From: Rudaeicoccus suwonensis | GTDB lineage: Bacteria > Actinomycetota > Actinomycetes > Actinomycetales > Dermatophilaceae | Direction of reading: 5' to 3' | Length of the DNA: 64,000 nt | Assembly (NCBI RefSeq): GCF_007829035.1 | Contig: NZ_VIVQ01000001.1 | Location: 434,001-498,000, forward strand | Part shown: one piece after another, positions 55,514 to 63,985 of the stretch | Position numbering within the stretch: position 1 is the first letter of the stretch | Layout: each line of letters opens with the position of its first letter | Notes under the pieces: model-generated | The model's input: the letters and a program-made list of their open reading frames with translations, nothing else | The model's database searches: none | Told to the model about the DNA's origin: nothing | Translations under genes and position numbers: made by a program

Positions 55514-55675
55514 AACGGCCGGCGCCTAAGGGGACATGCGCCGACCGTTCCGAGCTGGCACAAAGGCCTGCTCACCCCTTCGCAAGCGAAGGTTCGAGAC
55601 GCTGCGTACACAGGGGGAGGGGTTCGCAGCGTCTGACCGTGCAACGACCGGCGCGAACCGGACATTCCCCCTGTG
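55514..55675. other. Second structured region with mutually exclusive helices, upstream of dtxR
   Basis: Four helices can be drawn. 55514-55525 pairs with 55538-55549 (one mismatch). CCTTCGC-AA-GCGAAGG is at 55577-55592. AGACGCTGCG (55597-55606) pairs with CGCAGCGTCT (55625-55634). CACAGGGGGA (55609-55618) pairs with TCCCCCTGTG (55666-55675). The last two interlock like a pseudoknot, or the fourth extends through GGTTCGC/GCGAACC (55621-55627 with 55653-55659) and excludes the third. This looks like a switching leader or small RNA. The strand is not certain. Confidence 0.5.
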
Positions 55676-55742
55676 CCCGGAAATGACCTGTGGGTTCTGC
55701 TGGATGGTGTGCTGTCGGCCCGAAGTGGCAGGCTTACCTTTT

Positions 55743-56432
55743 GTGAGCGAGCTTATCGATACCACCGAGATGTACCTCCGCACGATCTTCGACCTGGAGG
55801 AAGAGGGCATCCCGGCCCTCCGCGCCCGCATTGCCGAGCGTCTCGGCCATTCCGGTCCGACGGTTTCGCAGACCGTGGCGCGGATGGAGCGCGACGGCTT
55901 GCTGACTCTGGCGGGGGATCGGCATCTGGAACTCAGCGACAAGGGTCGGCAATTGGCGATCCGCGTCATGCGCAAGCACCGGCTCGCCGAGCGGCTGCTG
56001 GTCGATGTGATCGGCGTCGAGCTCGAGTTTGCTCACGACGAGGCATGCCGGTGGGAGCACGTGATGAGCGAGCGTGTCGAGCGCAAGATCCTGGATCTGC
56101 TCACCGAGCACCACCTGTCGCCGTACGGGAACCCCATCCCGGGGCTGGAGGAGTTGGGCGAAGCCGAGACGATGGAGAAGTTCCGCGACGGGGTCCGGCC
56201 GATCACCGAGGCGCTGACCGGCGAGGCTCAGGAGTTCATCGTCCGTCGCATCGGCGAACCTGCCCAGGCGGATGCGGACGCCATCATCCTGCTGTCCAGC
56301 GGGGGCATCGCTCCTGGTGTGGCTGTGAGTGCGTATGCCGAGCGCGATCGCGTCATCGTGACCGCGCGCAGCGGCCACGGCGTCTCGCTGCCGCGGGATG
56401 TCGCGTCGCATGTCTTCGTCGAAGCGGACTGA
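55743..56432 (+). CDS. DtxR/IdeR-type iron-dependent repressor
   Basis: From GTG 55743 the protein has 229 residues, and its numbering coincides with C. diphtheriae DtxR: Met10, His79, Glu83, His98, Cys102, Glu105 and His106 are all present. These are the two metal sites, and Cys102 marks iron-sensing DtxR/IdeR over manganese MntR. The winged helix reads GHSGPTVSQTVARMERDGLL. A C-terminal SH3-like domain completes it. It represses iron uptake genes when Fe2+ is bound. CAGGCTTACCT just before the start resembles half an iron box and might allow autoregulation. Confidence 0.93.
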   Translation: MSELIDTTEMYLRTIFDLEEEGIPALRARIAERLGHSGPTVSQTVARMERDGLLTLAGDRHLELSDKGRQLAIRVMRKHRLAERLLVDVIGVELEFAHDEACRWEHVMSERVERKILDLLTEHHLSPYGNPIPGLEELGEAETMEKFRDGVRPITEALTGEAQEFIVRRIGEPAQADADAIILLSSGGIAPGVAVSAYAERDRVIVTARSGHGVSLPRDVASHVFVEAD

Positions 56433-56569
56433 CGGGAACGTCTGGATCCCCGGAATCGCGGCGTTCTTGGGGCCTTCCTTCCAATTTCCTGAGGGTTTCG
56501 TGACCTCGCTGTGACATTCGCGATCGAGTTGTGTACCTTTGACCCTGGCTCTCCGACCGGAGAGCCCCC

Positions 56570-56755
56570 GGAGGGCAACGCCGAGTCCTGCCAGCCGTTC
56601 CGGGAGTGCGAAATCCGCAAGGCAGGAGCGGGGGACCCAACACCGGGCGGCCAGTGGTCGTCCTTGGGGCTAAGTCGCGACGCAGCATCACGGGGATTGC
56701 TGTGCCGAGACCGGGAATTCTCCTCCCGAGCCCGACAGCTCACCTCGTAGGCGCC
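56570..56755 (+). ncRNA. c-di-AMP riboswitch (ydaO-yuaA class)
   Basis: Conserved blocks of the class appear in order: GTCCTGCC pairing with GGCAGGA (56585-56592 with 56621-56627), GCGGGGGACCCAA (56628-56640), TTGGGGCTAAGTCGCG (56664-56679) and CGAGACCGGGAA. They are followed by CTCCCGAGCCCGACAGCTCACC and TCGTAGGCGCCGGAGAG. A separate 8-bp hairpin GGCTCTCC-GACC-GGAGAGCC lies just before (56547-56566). It precedes an NlpC/P60 hydrolase, a frequent target, linking c-di-AMP level to wall cleavage. Confidence 0.92.
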
Positions 56756-56769
56756 GGAGAGGTATCTCG

Positions 56770-57501
56770 TTGTCCGTCATTGCCCCCCGCGGTCGTCACC
56801 GCGCCCCGAGCAAGCTTTCGACCACCTTGAACTCCACAGCTCGCGTCTCCGCAGCCGTTGCTGTGACCGGTGGTCTCGTCGCATCCATCGCCGCCCCGCA
56901 GGCCGCTCAGGCCGCTGACGGAGTCGCCACGATCACGGCGGCTCCCGCAGCTCACTCCGTGCCCCAGGCCACCCAGGCGCGTCAGCTCTTGGCCGAGATC
57001 GTCAAGGCTGACCCGCAGCTGAGCGCGAACGTCAAGGCCAAGTCGCTCGTCGTGCAGACAGCCCAGGTGCGCCCCCGCACCTCATCGGTGAGCACGGTCT
57101 CCTTGACCAGCGGGTCCGGTTACCAGAGTCCTGTGCAGACCAACCCGAAGCAGACGCTCCCGGCCGCGACCGGCATCGTCGCGATCGCTGAGCGGTACCT
57201 CGGCACGCCGTACGTCTACGGTGGCGAAAGCCCGTCCGGTTTCGACTGCTCGGGTCTGACCCAGTACGTGTATGCGCAGGCCGGCATCTCCATTCCCCGC
57301 ACCGCCACCGCCCAGATGGACGCTGCGACCCTGGTGAGCACCCCGCAGCCAGGCGACTTGGTGTTCTTCGGCAGCGGCTCGTACGCCTACCACGTCGGTA
57401 TCTACATCGGTAACGGCATGATGATCGCCGCTCCGCGCCCGGGCACCGTCGTGCAGATCCAGTCGATCTACACGACTCCCGTGGCCTACGGCCGCTTCTG
57501 A
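56770..57501 (+). CDS. Secreted NlpC/P60 (C40) peptidoglycan hydrolase
   Basis: The start is TTG 56770, set by GGAGAGG seven bases upstream, giving 243 residues. The signal peptide (about 1-48, VAVTGGLVASIAAPQAAQA) ends before ADG. A linker follows, then the C40 domain from about 135. Cys160 is in PSGFDCSGLTQYVY and His208 in YAYHVGIYIGNG. At the usual third position it reads MIAAPRPGT. The enzyme should cleave D-Glu-mDAP-type stem-peptide bonds. It is controlled by the c-di-AMP riboswitch directly before it and ends at a 15-bp hairpin. Confidence 0.92.
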   Translation: MSVIAPRGRHRAPSKLSTTLNSTARVSAAVAVTGGLVASIAAPQAAQAADGVATITAAPAAHSVPQATQARQLLAEIVKADPQLSANVKAKSLVVQTAQVRPRTSSVSTVSLTSGSGYQSPVQTNPKQTLPAATGIVAIAERYLGTPYVYGGESPSGFDCSGLTQYVYAQAGISIPRTATAQMDAATLVSTPQPGDLVFFGSGSYAYHVGIYIGNGMMIAAPRPGTVVQIQSIYTTPVAYGRF

Positions 57502-57525
57502 GCCGAGACGCTTTAACGCTTTTCC

Positions 57526-57572
57526 ACGACCACGCTCCGCGGCCGGAACTCCCGGTTGCGGAGCGTGGTCGT
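57526..57572 (+). terminator. Terminator after the NlpC/P60 gene
   Basis: ACGACCACGCTCCGC (57526-57540) and GCGGAGCGTGGTCGT (57558-57572) form a perfect 15-bp stem. Confidence 0.85.
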
Positions 57573-57633
57573 TCACGTGGTGGCGCTCGACCCGAATGCC
57601 ACCGGCATACACCCCGCAGACAAGGACTCGTTC

Positions 57634-58068
57634 GTGACACTCTCTGAGACTGTGCTCGACCCCGCGCGTCGCCCTCACCTCGTCGCCGATCTGGTGGGCG
57701 TCGTCGATGCCGAGGTGAAGGACAAGAAGGGGCTGGGCGGTATGGCGATCAAAGGTGCCTACGCGGCGGTTCGGAAGGTCAGTCCCACCATCGCAGAGAC
57801 CGCAACCGACCGGATGCTGCCAGATTTCGCCGTTGCGCTCGACCCGTTCTGGGTCGACTTCGGTGGGGCTGGCGACTTCGGTGCCTATCTGGCGGGTCGC
57901 GGCGACGAGGTGGCGGATGCGCTGCTCGCCGTGACTGACCGTCGTGCGGCTGCGACTGACCGCGCGCCGCTGCAGAAGGCCTATGGAAGCGTGCGCGGCA
58001 AGGCCCACGAAAACGTCAAGGCGGCGTTGCCGCGACTGGGCGCGACCTTCCAGCGGTACGCCGGCTGA
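57634..58068 (+). CDS. DUF6918 family protein
   Basis: GTG 57634 with AAGGA eight bases upstream gives 144 residues. The protein is soluble and helical: LSETVLDPARRPHLVADLVGVVDAEVKDKKGLGGMAIKG is typical, followed by LPDFAVALDPFWVDF and VADALLAVTDRRAA. I recall this pattern as DUF6918 in actinobacteria, with no known role. It lies between two terminators and is monocistronic. Confidence 0.75.
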   Translation: MTLSETVLDPARRPHLVADLVGVVDAEVKDKKGLGGMAIKGAYAAVRKVSPTIAETATDRMLPDFAVALDPFWVDFGGAGDFGAYLAGRGDEVADALLAVTDRRAAATDRAPLQKAYGSVRGKAHENVKAALPRLGATFQRYAG

Positions 58069-58078
58069 GCCGCTGCGA

Positions 58079-58126
58079 TGCACGCGAGCCCCGCCACGGA
58101 TCAGGTCCTGGCGGGGCTTGCGTGCA
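58079..58126 (+). terminator. Terminator after the DUF6918 gene
   Basis: TGCACGCGAGCCCCGCC (58079-58095) pairs with GGCGGGGCTTGCGTGCA (58110-58126) over 17 bp with one G-T pair. From 58127 to 58295 I see nothing else. Confidence 0.8.
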
Positions 58127-58295
58127 TGCAGAGGATCCTGCGCAGATTGACGGGCGAGTAACGGCGTGATGTTTCGAAGGGTTCCTGCTGACCGCCCCGG
58201 CCGTCGTCGGGCGAGTTGCTGGTGATCGCCGGTCAGGGGCGTCGAACCAACCAGCGCGGCGCACCTTTGCCACTGCCGGCGGGTCGGGAGACGTT

Positions 58296-60083
58296 TCAGT
58301 CGGCGGGTTGGGTGAGGTAGTTGCGTCCGCTGGGGCTGGTCCAGGTGCAGACGCCGTCGGTGGTCATGGTGACCTGCCACCGGGTTTGGTGTTTGACGCG
58401 GTGGTGGTGGCGGCACAGGGATTGCAGGTTCGCCGGGGTCGTAGCGCCTGCCGGCCAGGGGGTGACGTGGTCGGCGTCGCAGTAGGTGGCGGGTTGGGTG
58501 CAGCCGGGGAACCGGCAGTGCTGGTCACGGTCTTTGACGAATCGGGCAATGCCGGCGGTGGGGCGGTACTTGGTGGAGGTTGCTTGGACCAGCACACCGG
58601 TGGTCGCGTCCAGGAGTGTGCGTGCCAGGGACACTCCCAGCGTGCTGGTCAACGCGTGGACGTGGGAGGGCAGGATCGTGCCGACGCCCGGCACGATCAC
58701 CGGACCCGCCCCCGCTATTGCCGGCGCTGACGCCGACGGCATGACGTGCCGTGATGGTGCGACCAGGTTGGCCGTGTCGGGCACAGTGACCGGGTTGGTC
58801 GGGGCACCAATGTCGGGGTAGTCACCGAAGTGCGGGTCGGCGGTGAAGACGCCGTCCAGTGGTGGGTCGGGTAGCGAGTCGACCAGGTGTGCCAGGGCGG
58901 TGTCCCAGTCGATTTCATGGTCAGGATCATCATCGAAGACGTCGTCGGGTGGTTCTGGCCACCCGCACGGGGACCATCCCTCGCCATCAAGGTTCCACTC
59001 TTCATCCGGTGGTGGGTTGTTCTCGGTACGGACGACCTGGGTCCAGCCCATGGTGTGCGGGTCGGGGAACAACCGGTCACACAATGCCGCGACCTGTGCC
59101 CGTGCAGTATCCGCACCATCACCGAACACGCCAGCACCGGATCCAGCATCACTGACTCCAGCGTCACCAGCCACGCCAGCGGTGCCGGTGGTGTCGGGGT
59201 AGGCGCCGGTCAGGACGGGGATGTGGAAGGTGAGGTGGGTGTCGATGTGTGCGTTTTGCAACACCAGGTCCACCAGGGCGTCGACACGGCATTGCGGCAG
59301 GCTGATCACCTTCACCGCGTCCTGGTGTAGTTGCCGGGCCAGTTGCTCGACTGCGGACATGATCCGCGCTGCTTGGGCGGAGTCCAGCACGACCTTGATC
59401 TCACTCAACCCCGGCACATGACTAGCGCGACAGGACACTCCAACCTCACGCTCCCTCGTCTTCGTACCGGAGGTTTCTGCTGCGGTCGGGTCGAGGTCGG
59501 CCAGGATCCTCGGGACCCGCCTGGCAATCTGCGTGGTGGTCAACCCACCAATGCCTTGGTCTAAGAGTGCTGATTCGACTGCTGCCGCCACGTCCGTGGG
59601 TGCGGACCCCAACCCGGCGGTGACCTTGTGCATCTTCTCCGCCGCTAACCGGCCAGCCCCGACTTCCCGCAACAGTCTCGGTGTCAGGGTGACCGCGTCC
59701 AGGGCTTGGTCCAGGCGGGTATCGGCTTGGCGTGGACCCCAGGCCAGCAGGGCCCCGATCTCGGAGGAGACCCATTCGTTGGTCCATCCCAACTGGTGCC
59801 GCACCCACGACGTCACCGGTGGACCCTCGGTCTCACCGGTCAGGTCGGTGACGTCTTCGATCGAAGCGACCTGCGCCATCCGCACCACCCGGGCACCATC
59901 CACCGAATTCGCGACCCGCTGCACGGCCTCGACCTGCGCCAAGAGTTCGTCCCGGGTCAACCCGGGAGCATCACCGCAGATCACCTCGAACGCCCGCACC
60001 ATCAACACACCCGCCGCTTCCAGCAACTCCGAACTGGAGGCAGACTCCACCACCGACTCGGCCAGCAGTGGTGTGATCGACAT
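58296..60083 (-). CDS. DUF222 / HNH endonuclease domain protein (13E12-repeat type)
   Basis: The 595-residue protein has an N-terminal DUF222 helical region (about 20-290) and an acidic, low-complexity middle. The C-terminal HNH domain reads KDRDQHCRFPGCTQPATYCDADHVTPW, then SLCRHHHRVKHQTRW, with the Cys pair and HNH histidines intact. This is the mycobacterial 13E12 family, multi-copy in many actinobacteria and thought to be selfish or recombination-related. The gene is full length. Its coding sequence lacks the octamer GTATGNCG that otherwise occurs about twice per kb, which suggests it arrived from elsewhere. Confidence 0.88.
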   Translation of the reverse strand: MSITPLLAESVVESASSSELLEAAGVLMVRAFEVICGDAPGLTRDELLAQVEAVQRVANSVDGARVVRMAQVASIEDVTDLTGETEGPPVTSWVRHQLGWTNEWVSSEIGALLAWGPRQADTRLDQALDAVTLTPRLLREVGAGRLAAEKMHKVTAGLGSAPTDVAAAVESALLDQGIGGLTTTQIARRVPRILADLDPTAAETSGTKTREREVGVSCRASHVPGLSEIKVVLDSAQAARIMSAVEQLARQLHQDAVKVISLPQCRVDALVDLVLQNAHIDTHLTFHIPVLTGAYPDTTGTAGVAGDAGVSDAGSGAGVFGDGADTARAQVAALCDRLFPDPHTMGWTQVVRTENNPPPDEEWNLDGEGWSPCGWPEPPDDVFDDDPDHEIDWDTALAHLVDSLPDPPLDGVFTADPHFGDYPDIGAPTNPVTVPDTANLVAPSRHVMPSASAPAIAGAGPVIVPGVGTILPSHVHALTSTLGVSLARTLLDATTGVLVQATSTKYRPTAGIARFVKDRDQHCRFPGCTQPATYCDADHVTPWPAGATTPANLQSLCRHHHRVKHQTRWQVTMTTDGVCTWTSPSGRNYLTQPAD

Positions 60084-60233
60084 ACTTCATCGTACATACG
60101 TTCGAGTCGAGACGCAAGCCAAATCGATTCGCCGGGTAAGCCCACAAGACCGGGCATGTCTCGGACACGGTATGAGCGCACTCACCTCGGGCCCGCCCGG
60201 ATCGCAGCGACCAGAACGTGGTCGCGCCATCTG

Positions 60234-60770
60234 CTACGCGCGGCGCTCGTTCGAATGCTTGATCAGTGGCACCAGCGCGATGCCGGCGCCACCGAAACCG
60301 ATGGTGCCGATCGCGATGTCGACACTCTTGCGCCCGTCCTTGGCCCAGTAGACGTCCTGCAGATCCAACAGCAGCGCCGCCTCGTCGGCGATGAGCGCGT
60401 TGGCAGCGCCATACGCCAGCGGTTTGAGCGGGGTGTGCGCGAGGCGTTCCTCATACTTCAGGGAGGCCGCTCCGAGGGCGGAGAGCATCGCGATGCCGAG
60501 GTTGTAGTGATGGAAGTGCTTGCCGCCCAACGACATTCCGCCGCTCTTGGGACCGTGGCCGTCCTTGATCCAGTGGGTGAGCGCACGGGTACCTGTGAAC
60601 GTCAGCGTGAACGAGGCCCAAGCGAGGATGGCGGCGCGCTCGTCATGGCCGAGGTCATGCTTCCAGGCCGCGCGCAGTCGGCGAAGGGGGTTCGAGCCGG
60701 TGTAGGTCTGTGCGTGCGCCGTCGTCATGTCGGTCATCGTGGCCGCCGTCGCCGAAAGAACGCTGGACAT
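60234..60770 (-). CDS. Conserved integral membrane protein, unknown function
   Basis: From ATG 60770 the protein has 178 residues with about four membrane helices (AAILAWASFTLTFTGTRALTHW, LGIAMLSALGAASL, LAYGAANALIADEAALLL, IAIGTIGFGGAGIALVPLI). The conserved-looking GKHFHHYNLGI and ALIADEAALLLDLQDVYW place His and acidic residues at membrane borders. I know of no assigned function. The start could also be ATG 60737. It is divergent from the dienelactone hydrolase gene. Confidence 0.7.
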   Translation of the reverse strand: MSSVLSATAATMTDMTTAHAQTYTGSNPLRRLRAAWKHDLGHDERAAILAWASFTLTFTGTRALTHWIKDGHGPKSGGMSLGGKHFHHYNLGIAMLSALGAASLKYEERLAHTPLKPLAYGAANALIADEAALLLDLQDVYWAKDGRKSVDIAIGTIGFGGAGIALVPLIKHSNERRA

Positions 60771-60807
60771 GATGCGACCGCTCAGACGCGTTTGATACGA
60801 GTAGGAC

Positions 60808-61551
60808 ATGAGCGATTCTCTGACAGCGACCACCATCCAATTCGAGGGCGCAGGAGGTGACCCGGTCGAGGGATATCTGGCTCAGCCTGAGGAGGAGGGT
60901 TCCCGCGGCGGAGTCGTCGTCATACACCACCTGCCGGGGTATGACCGGGCGAGCAAGGAGATCGTCCGCCGCTTCGCCGAGCTCGGGTATGACGCGATCT
61001 GCCCCAACCTGTATTTCCGCGAGGCGCCCGGTGCCGACCCGGCCGATGCGGCCGCCATGGTGCGGTCCAATGGCGGCGTGCCGGATGAACGCCTCGTGGG
61101 CGATGTCGCGGGTGCTGCGGCATACCTGCGAGCACTGCCCACGTCGAACGGCAAGGTCGGCGTGATCGGATACTGCTCCGGTGGTCGTCAGTCCGTGCTC
61201 GCAGCGTGCCATCTCGATCTGGACGCTGCTGTCGACTGTTATGGCGCGTTCGTCACCGGCACGCCCTCGTCGGACTTCCCGCTGAAGGTCACCAACCTGG
61301 TGCCGCTGCTACCCCAGCTGCGATCGCCGCTGCTCGGGTTGTTCGGCAAGAACGACAAGTTCCCCTCGCAGGAGGCTGTCGCCGAGCTCGACGAGATCCT
61401 GACTGCGAATCACAAGCAGCACGAGTTCTTTTCGTATGACGACGCCGGTCACGCGTTCTTTGCGGTTGACCGTCCGTCCTACAACGTCGCCGCAGCCAAT
61501 GACGGTTGGGAGCGCATCGAAACCTTCTTCGCGACCCACCTGGGGGCCTGA
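60808..61551 (+). CDS. Dienelactone hydrolase family protein
   Basis: The 247-residue alpha/beta hydrolase starts at ATG 60808 after GTAGGAC. The catalytic nucleophile is Cys123 in GYCSGGRQS, with Asp183 in FGKNDKFPS and His215 in DDAGHAFF, the Cys-Asp-His triad of DLH. VVVIHHLPGYD forms the oxyanion region. Dienelactone hydrolase itself acts in chlorocatechol breakdown, but no other pathway gene is near. A general carboxymethylenebutenolidase-like or detoxifying esterase is as likely. A small DUF6295 gene follows after two bases. Confidence 0.9.
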   Translation: MSDSLTATTIQFEGAGGDPVEGYLAQPEEEGSRGGVVVIHHLPGYDRASKEIVRRFAELGYDAICPNLYFREAPGADPADAAAMVRSNGGVPDERLVGDVAGAAAYLRALPTSNGKVGVIGYCSGGRQSVLAACHLDLDAAVDCYGAFVTGTPSSDFPLKVTNLVPLLPQLRSPLLGLFGKNDKFPSQEAVAELDEILTANHKQHEFFSYDDAGHAFFAVDRPSYNVAAANDGWERIETFFATHLGA

Positions 61552-61553
61552 GC

Positions 61554-61820
61554 ATGTGCACGTACACGACGATCAAGACCGAGGTCAACGGCAGCGCAAA
61601 AGGCCCGGAAGGCAAGTGGTTTCACGTCAGCGACGTGACGACCTACTTCGACCATCCGGTGCACGCCATGGCCGAGCACACCCTCAACGTCGACCTGGCC
61701 GACCCGTCCCGCGGGCCTGGTCAGCGGATCGCGCTCGAGCTCACCGCTGAGTCGGCGCGCCGGCTGGTCGACTCGATCCAGCAGGCACTCGCTGCCGTGC
61801 CGGAGGAACTCAAGGTCTGA
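61554..61820 (+). CDS. DUF6295 family protein
   Basis: An 88-residue protein starts at ATG 61554, two bases after the hydrolase stop. It begins MCTYTTIKTEVNGSAKGPEG and includes KWFHVSDVTTYFDHPVHAMAEHTLN and ALELTAESARRLVDSIQQAL. I recognise the pattern as DUF6295, a small protein of unknown function. Co-transcription with the dienelactone hydrolase suggests a linked task. Confidence 0.75.
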   Translation: MCTYTTIKTEVNGSAKGPEGKWFHVSDVTTYFDHPVHAMAEHTLNVDLADPSRGPGQRIALELTAESARRLVDSIQQALAAVPEELKV

Positions 61821-61834
61821 CCGGCCCGTATGTC

Positions 61835-61876
61835 GGAGGCCGCGCGGCGGATGCGATTCATCCGCGGCGCACCTCC
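61835..61876 (+). terminator. Terminator after DUF6295, preceded by a GTATGTCG octamer
   Basis: GGAGG, GCGC and GCGGATG on the left pair with CATCCGC, GCGC and CCTCC on the right in one interrupted stem, with loop CGATT. The octamer GTATGTCG (61828-61835) abuts it. From 61877 to 61995 I see nothing. Confidence 0.75.
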
Positions 61877-61995
61877 GGCGAGCGAGTTGGCGATCGTCGG
61901 GAGCGGTGCGACTCCGGCGGGCGCTGGATCGAGAACCAGTCGTGGCGGCGCAAGCGGTGATGCCTGATGCCGCTGTTGCCGAATCTGTCGACGTG

Positions 61996-62661
61996 TCAGG
62001 ACGGTTCGACCAGTCGGGACTCGTAGGCGAAGATGACGGCCTGCACCCGATCGCGCAGGCCCAGCTTCATCAGGATGCGGCTGACATGGGTCTTGACGGT
62101 GGCCTCGGCGAGGAACAGGTGGGCGGCGATCTCGGCGTTGGTCGCGCCGGTGGCAAGCTCGCGCAACACCTCGGTCTCGCGCTCGGTGAGATCGTCGACG
62201 GTGTGCGCGGGGGCGAGATCGCCGTCGACCGGGAGCCGACCGGAGAACTCCTCCAGAAGGCGGCGCGTCACGCGCGGAGCCACGACCGCGTCGCCACGGG
62301 CGATGGTGCGGATCGCGGAGACAAGATCCTCCGGTGGGACATCCTTGAGCAGGAATCCGCTTGCGCCGGCGCGTAATCCGGCGAAGGCGTATTCGTCGAG
62401 ATCGAAGGTTGTCAGGATCAGGATCCTGACGTCGGGATGTGCGTTCACGATCTCGCCAGTCGCCGCGATGCCGTCGAGCACCGGCATACGAACATCCATC
62501 ACGACGACGTCGGGGCGCAGTTCGCCGCTCAACGCGACGGCTTCGCGGCCGTTGCCCGCTTCTCCGACGACCACGAGTTCGGCCTGCGACTCCAGTGCGA
62601 GACGAAAACCCATGCGCAGCAACGGTTGGTCATCGACGAGAAGGACGCGAACGTCACTCAT
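61996..62661 (-). CDS. NarL/LuxR-family response regulator
   Basis: ATG 62661, with GGAGCC upstream, gives 221 residues. The receiver domain has DDQPLLR and Asp56 in VVMDVRMPVLDG. The C-terminal LuxR helix-turn-helix reads LTERETEVLRELATGATNAEIA, then HLFLAEATVKTHVSRILMKL. The start overlaps the kinase stop by eight bases. It belongs to the DesR/LiaR-like group paired with HisKA_3 kinases. The target is unknown. Confidence 0.93.
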   Translation of the reverse strand: MSDVRVLLVDDQPLLRMGFRLALESQAELVVVGEAGNGREAVALSGELRPDVVVMDVRMPVLDGIAATGEIVNAHPDVRILILTTFDLDEYAFAGLRAGASGFLLKDVPPEDLVSAIRTIARGDAVVAPRVTRRLLEEFSGRLPVDGDLAPAHTVDDLTERETEVLRELATGATNAEIAAHLFLAEATVKTHVSRILMKLGLRDRVQAVIFAYESRLVEPS

Positions 62662-63847
62662 GGGTGGCTCCTGCACTGACGTGAATGGGTGCTTCGACGC
62701 TTCGTGCGGGACGGGTCAGGCGCGCGTGCACGCGCCAGCCGGTGGCCACGGCACCTGCGTCCGCGGTGCCGTGAAACATGGCCGCCCGTTCTCTGATGCC
62801 CGACAACCCGTGGCCGACAGCATGCGGCTCGATCGACGTCGGCGTGCCGTCGTCGGTGACGTCGATCTCGACGGAGGTGGACGTCATCGAGATGTCGACG
62901 GTGACCGACGTCGCTCCGGTGGCGTGCTTGACGACATTGGTAAGTGACTCCTGGACGATGCGAAAAACGCTGAGCTGCAACGGATCCGGAAGGTCATGCA
63001 GGTCGCCGTGCATACGGACGCTGATCCGCAGACCGGTGTCGCGGGCAGATGCGACAAGGCTGTCGAGGTCGGCGATCGTCGGCGCGGGCGAGCGTTCGGG
63101 GTCGTCCTGCTGTCCGCGAAGTACGCCGAGCACCTGCCGCAGATCCGCCATCGCGCGTCGGCCGACCGTCCCTGCCTCGGTCAGTGCGGTGCGCGCCTGG
63201 TCAGGGTTGTGATCCATGCCCAGACGGCCGCCGTCGATGAGGCTGATCATGACTGCGAGGTTGTGCGCGACGATGTCGTGCAGTTCGCGGGCGATGCGGG
63301 TGCGTTCGGCGGCCGCGGCGAGTTGTGCCTGCTGGTCGCGCTCGAACTCGAGCCGTAGTGCACGGTTTTCGAACTCGCGTAACTGCTCTGCCCGCATCCG
63401 GACGTTGCGGCCGGTCGCCGCAGCGGCGACCACCAGTCCGGACAACATGATCAGGGCGATCAGCCAGTTCGGATTGGGGCGCGCGTCCTTCCAGACCGCG
63501 AGGATGACGCCGACCTCGAGGATGACGGCGGCGACGATGATCCGCTGACGCGTCTCCCGGACGCTGATGGTGAACAAGCCGATCAGCAGTGCGGCGTCGG
63601 AGAACACCGGCAGCAGGAAGACCCACTGCACGAAGGCGACGACGCACATGGCGAGGAAGGTCTCGAACGGCCAGCGCCGGCGCCATAACAGTGGAACCGG
63701 CAGGAGGACCGCGACCGCGATCATCGCGACCCGATGCGGCCGGTGATCGTGCAACGTCCACGGTATCGATGCCACCGCAAGCACGGCGACAAGGGCGGCG
63801 TCGAGCCAACCGGCGTGCCGGCGCAGGTAGGTCTCGAACGAATTCAT
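62654..63847 (-). CDS. HisKA_3-type sensor histidine kinase (DesK/NreB-like)
   Basis: The 397-residue kinase has four to five N-terminal membrane helices (residues about 12-145) and almost no extracytoplasmic domain, so it likely senses the membrane itself. His190 in IARELHDIVAHNLAVM is the HisKA_3 phospho-acceptor. The ATPase domain has VQESLTNVVKHATGA and GHGLSGIRERA. The partner regulator overlaps its end. The operon promoter lies in 63848-64000. Confidence 0.92.
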   Translation of the reverse strand: MNSFETYLRRHAGWLDAALVAVLAVASIPWTLHDHRPHRVAMIAVAVLLPVPLLWRRRWPFETFLAMCVVAFVQWVFLLPVFSDAALLIGLFTISVRETRQRIIVAAVILEVGVILAVWKDARPNPNWLIALIMLSGLVVAAAATGRNVRMRAEQLREFENRALRLEFERDQQAQLAAAAERTRIARELHDIVAHNLAVMISLIDGGRLGMDHNPDQARTALTEAGTVGRRAMADLRQVLGVLRGQQDDPERSPAPTIADLDSLVASARDTGLRISVRMHGDLHDLPDPLQLSVFRIVQESLTNVVKHATGATSVTVDISMTSTSVEIDVTDDGTPTSIEPHAVGHGLSGIRERAAMFHGTADAGAVATGWRVHARLTRPARSVEAPIHVSAGATHE

Positions 63848-63865
63848 ATCCGCAATGCTCAGAGG

Positions 63866-63985
63866 TCAGGCGTCAGGACGCAACACGGGACAGCCCGACG
63901 ATGCGCGCCGTGATCGTTGTGTGCGACCGGGTGCGTGGTGTGCGGTCGCCACCTGTGTAGGGCGCTCGGCGCGCACAGTCGGCAT
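63866..63985 (-). CDS. Possible 39-residue leader ORF upstream of the kinase
   Basis: ATG 63985 has an excellent ribosome site (AGGAAGGA) and runs 39 codons to TGA 63866, 19 bp before the kinase start. The product (MPTVRAERPTQVATAHHAPG and on) is Arg/Pro-rich and unlike any family I know. It may be a translated leader or only chance in GC-rich sequence. Confidence 0.25.
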   Translation of the reverse strand: MPTVRAERPTQVATAHHAPGRTQRSRRASSGCPVLRPDA

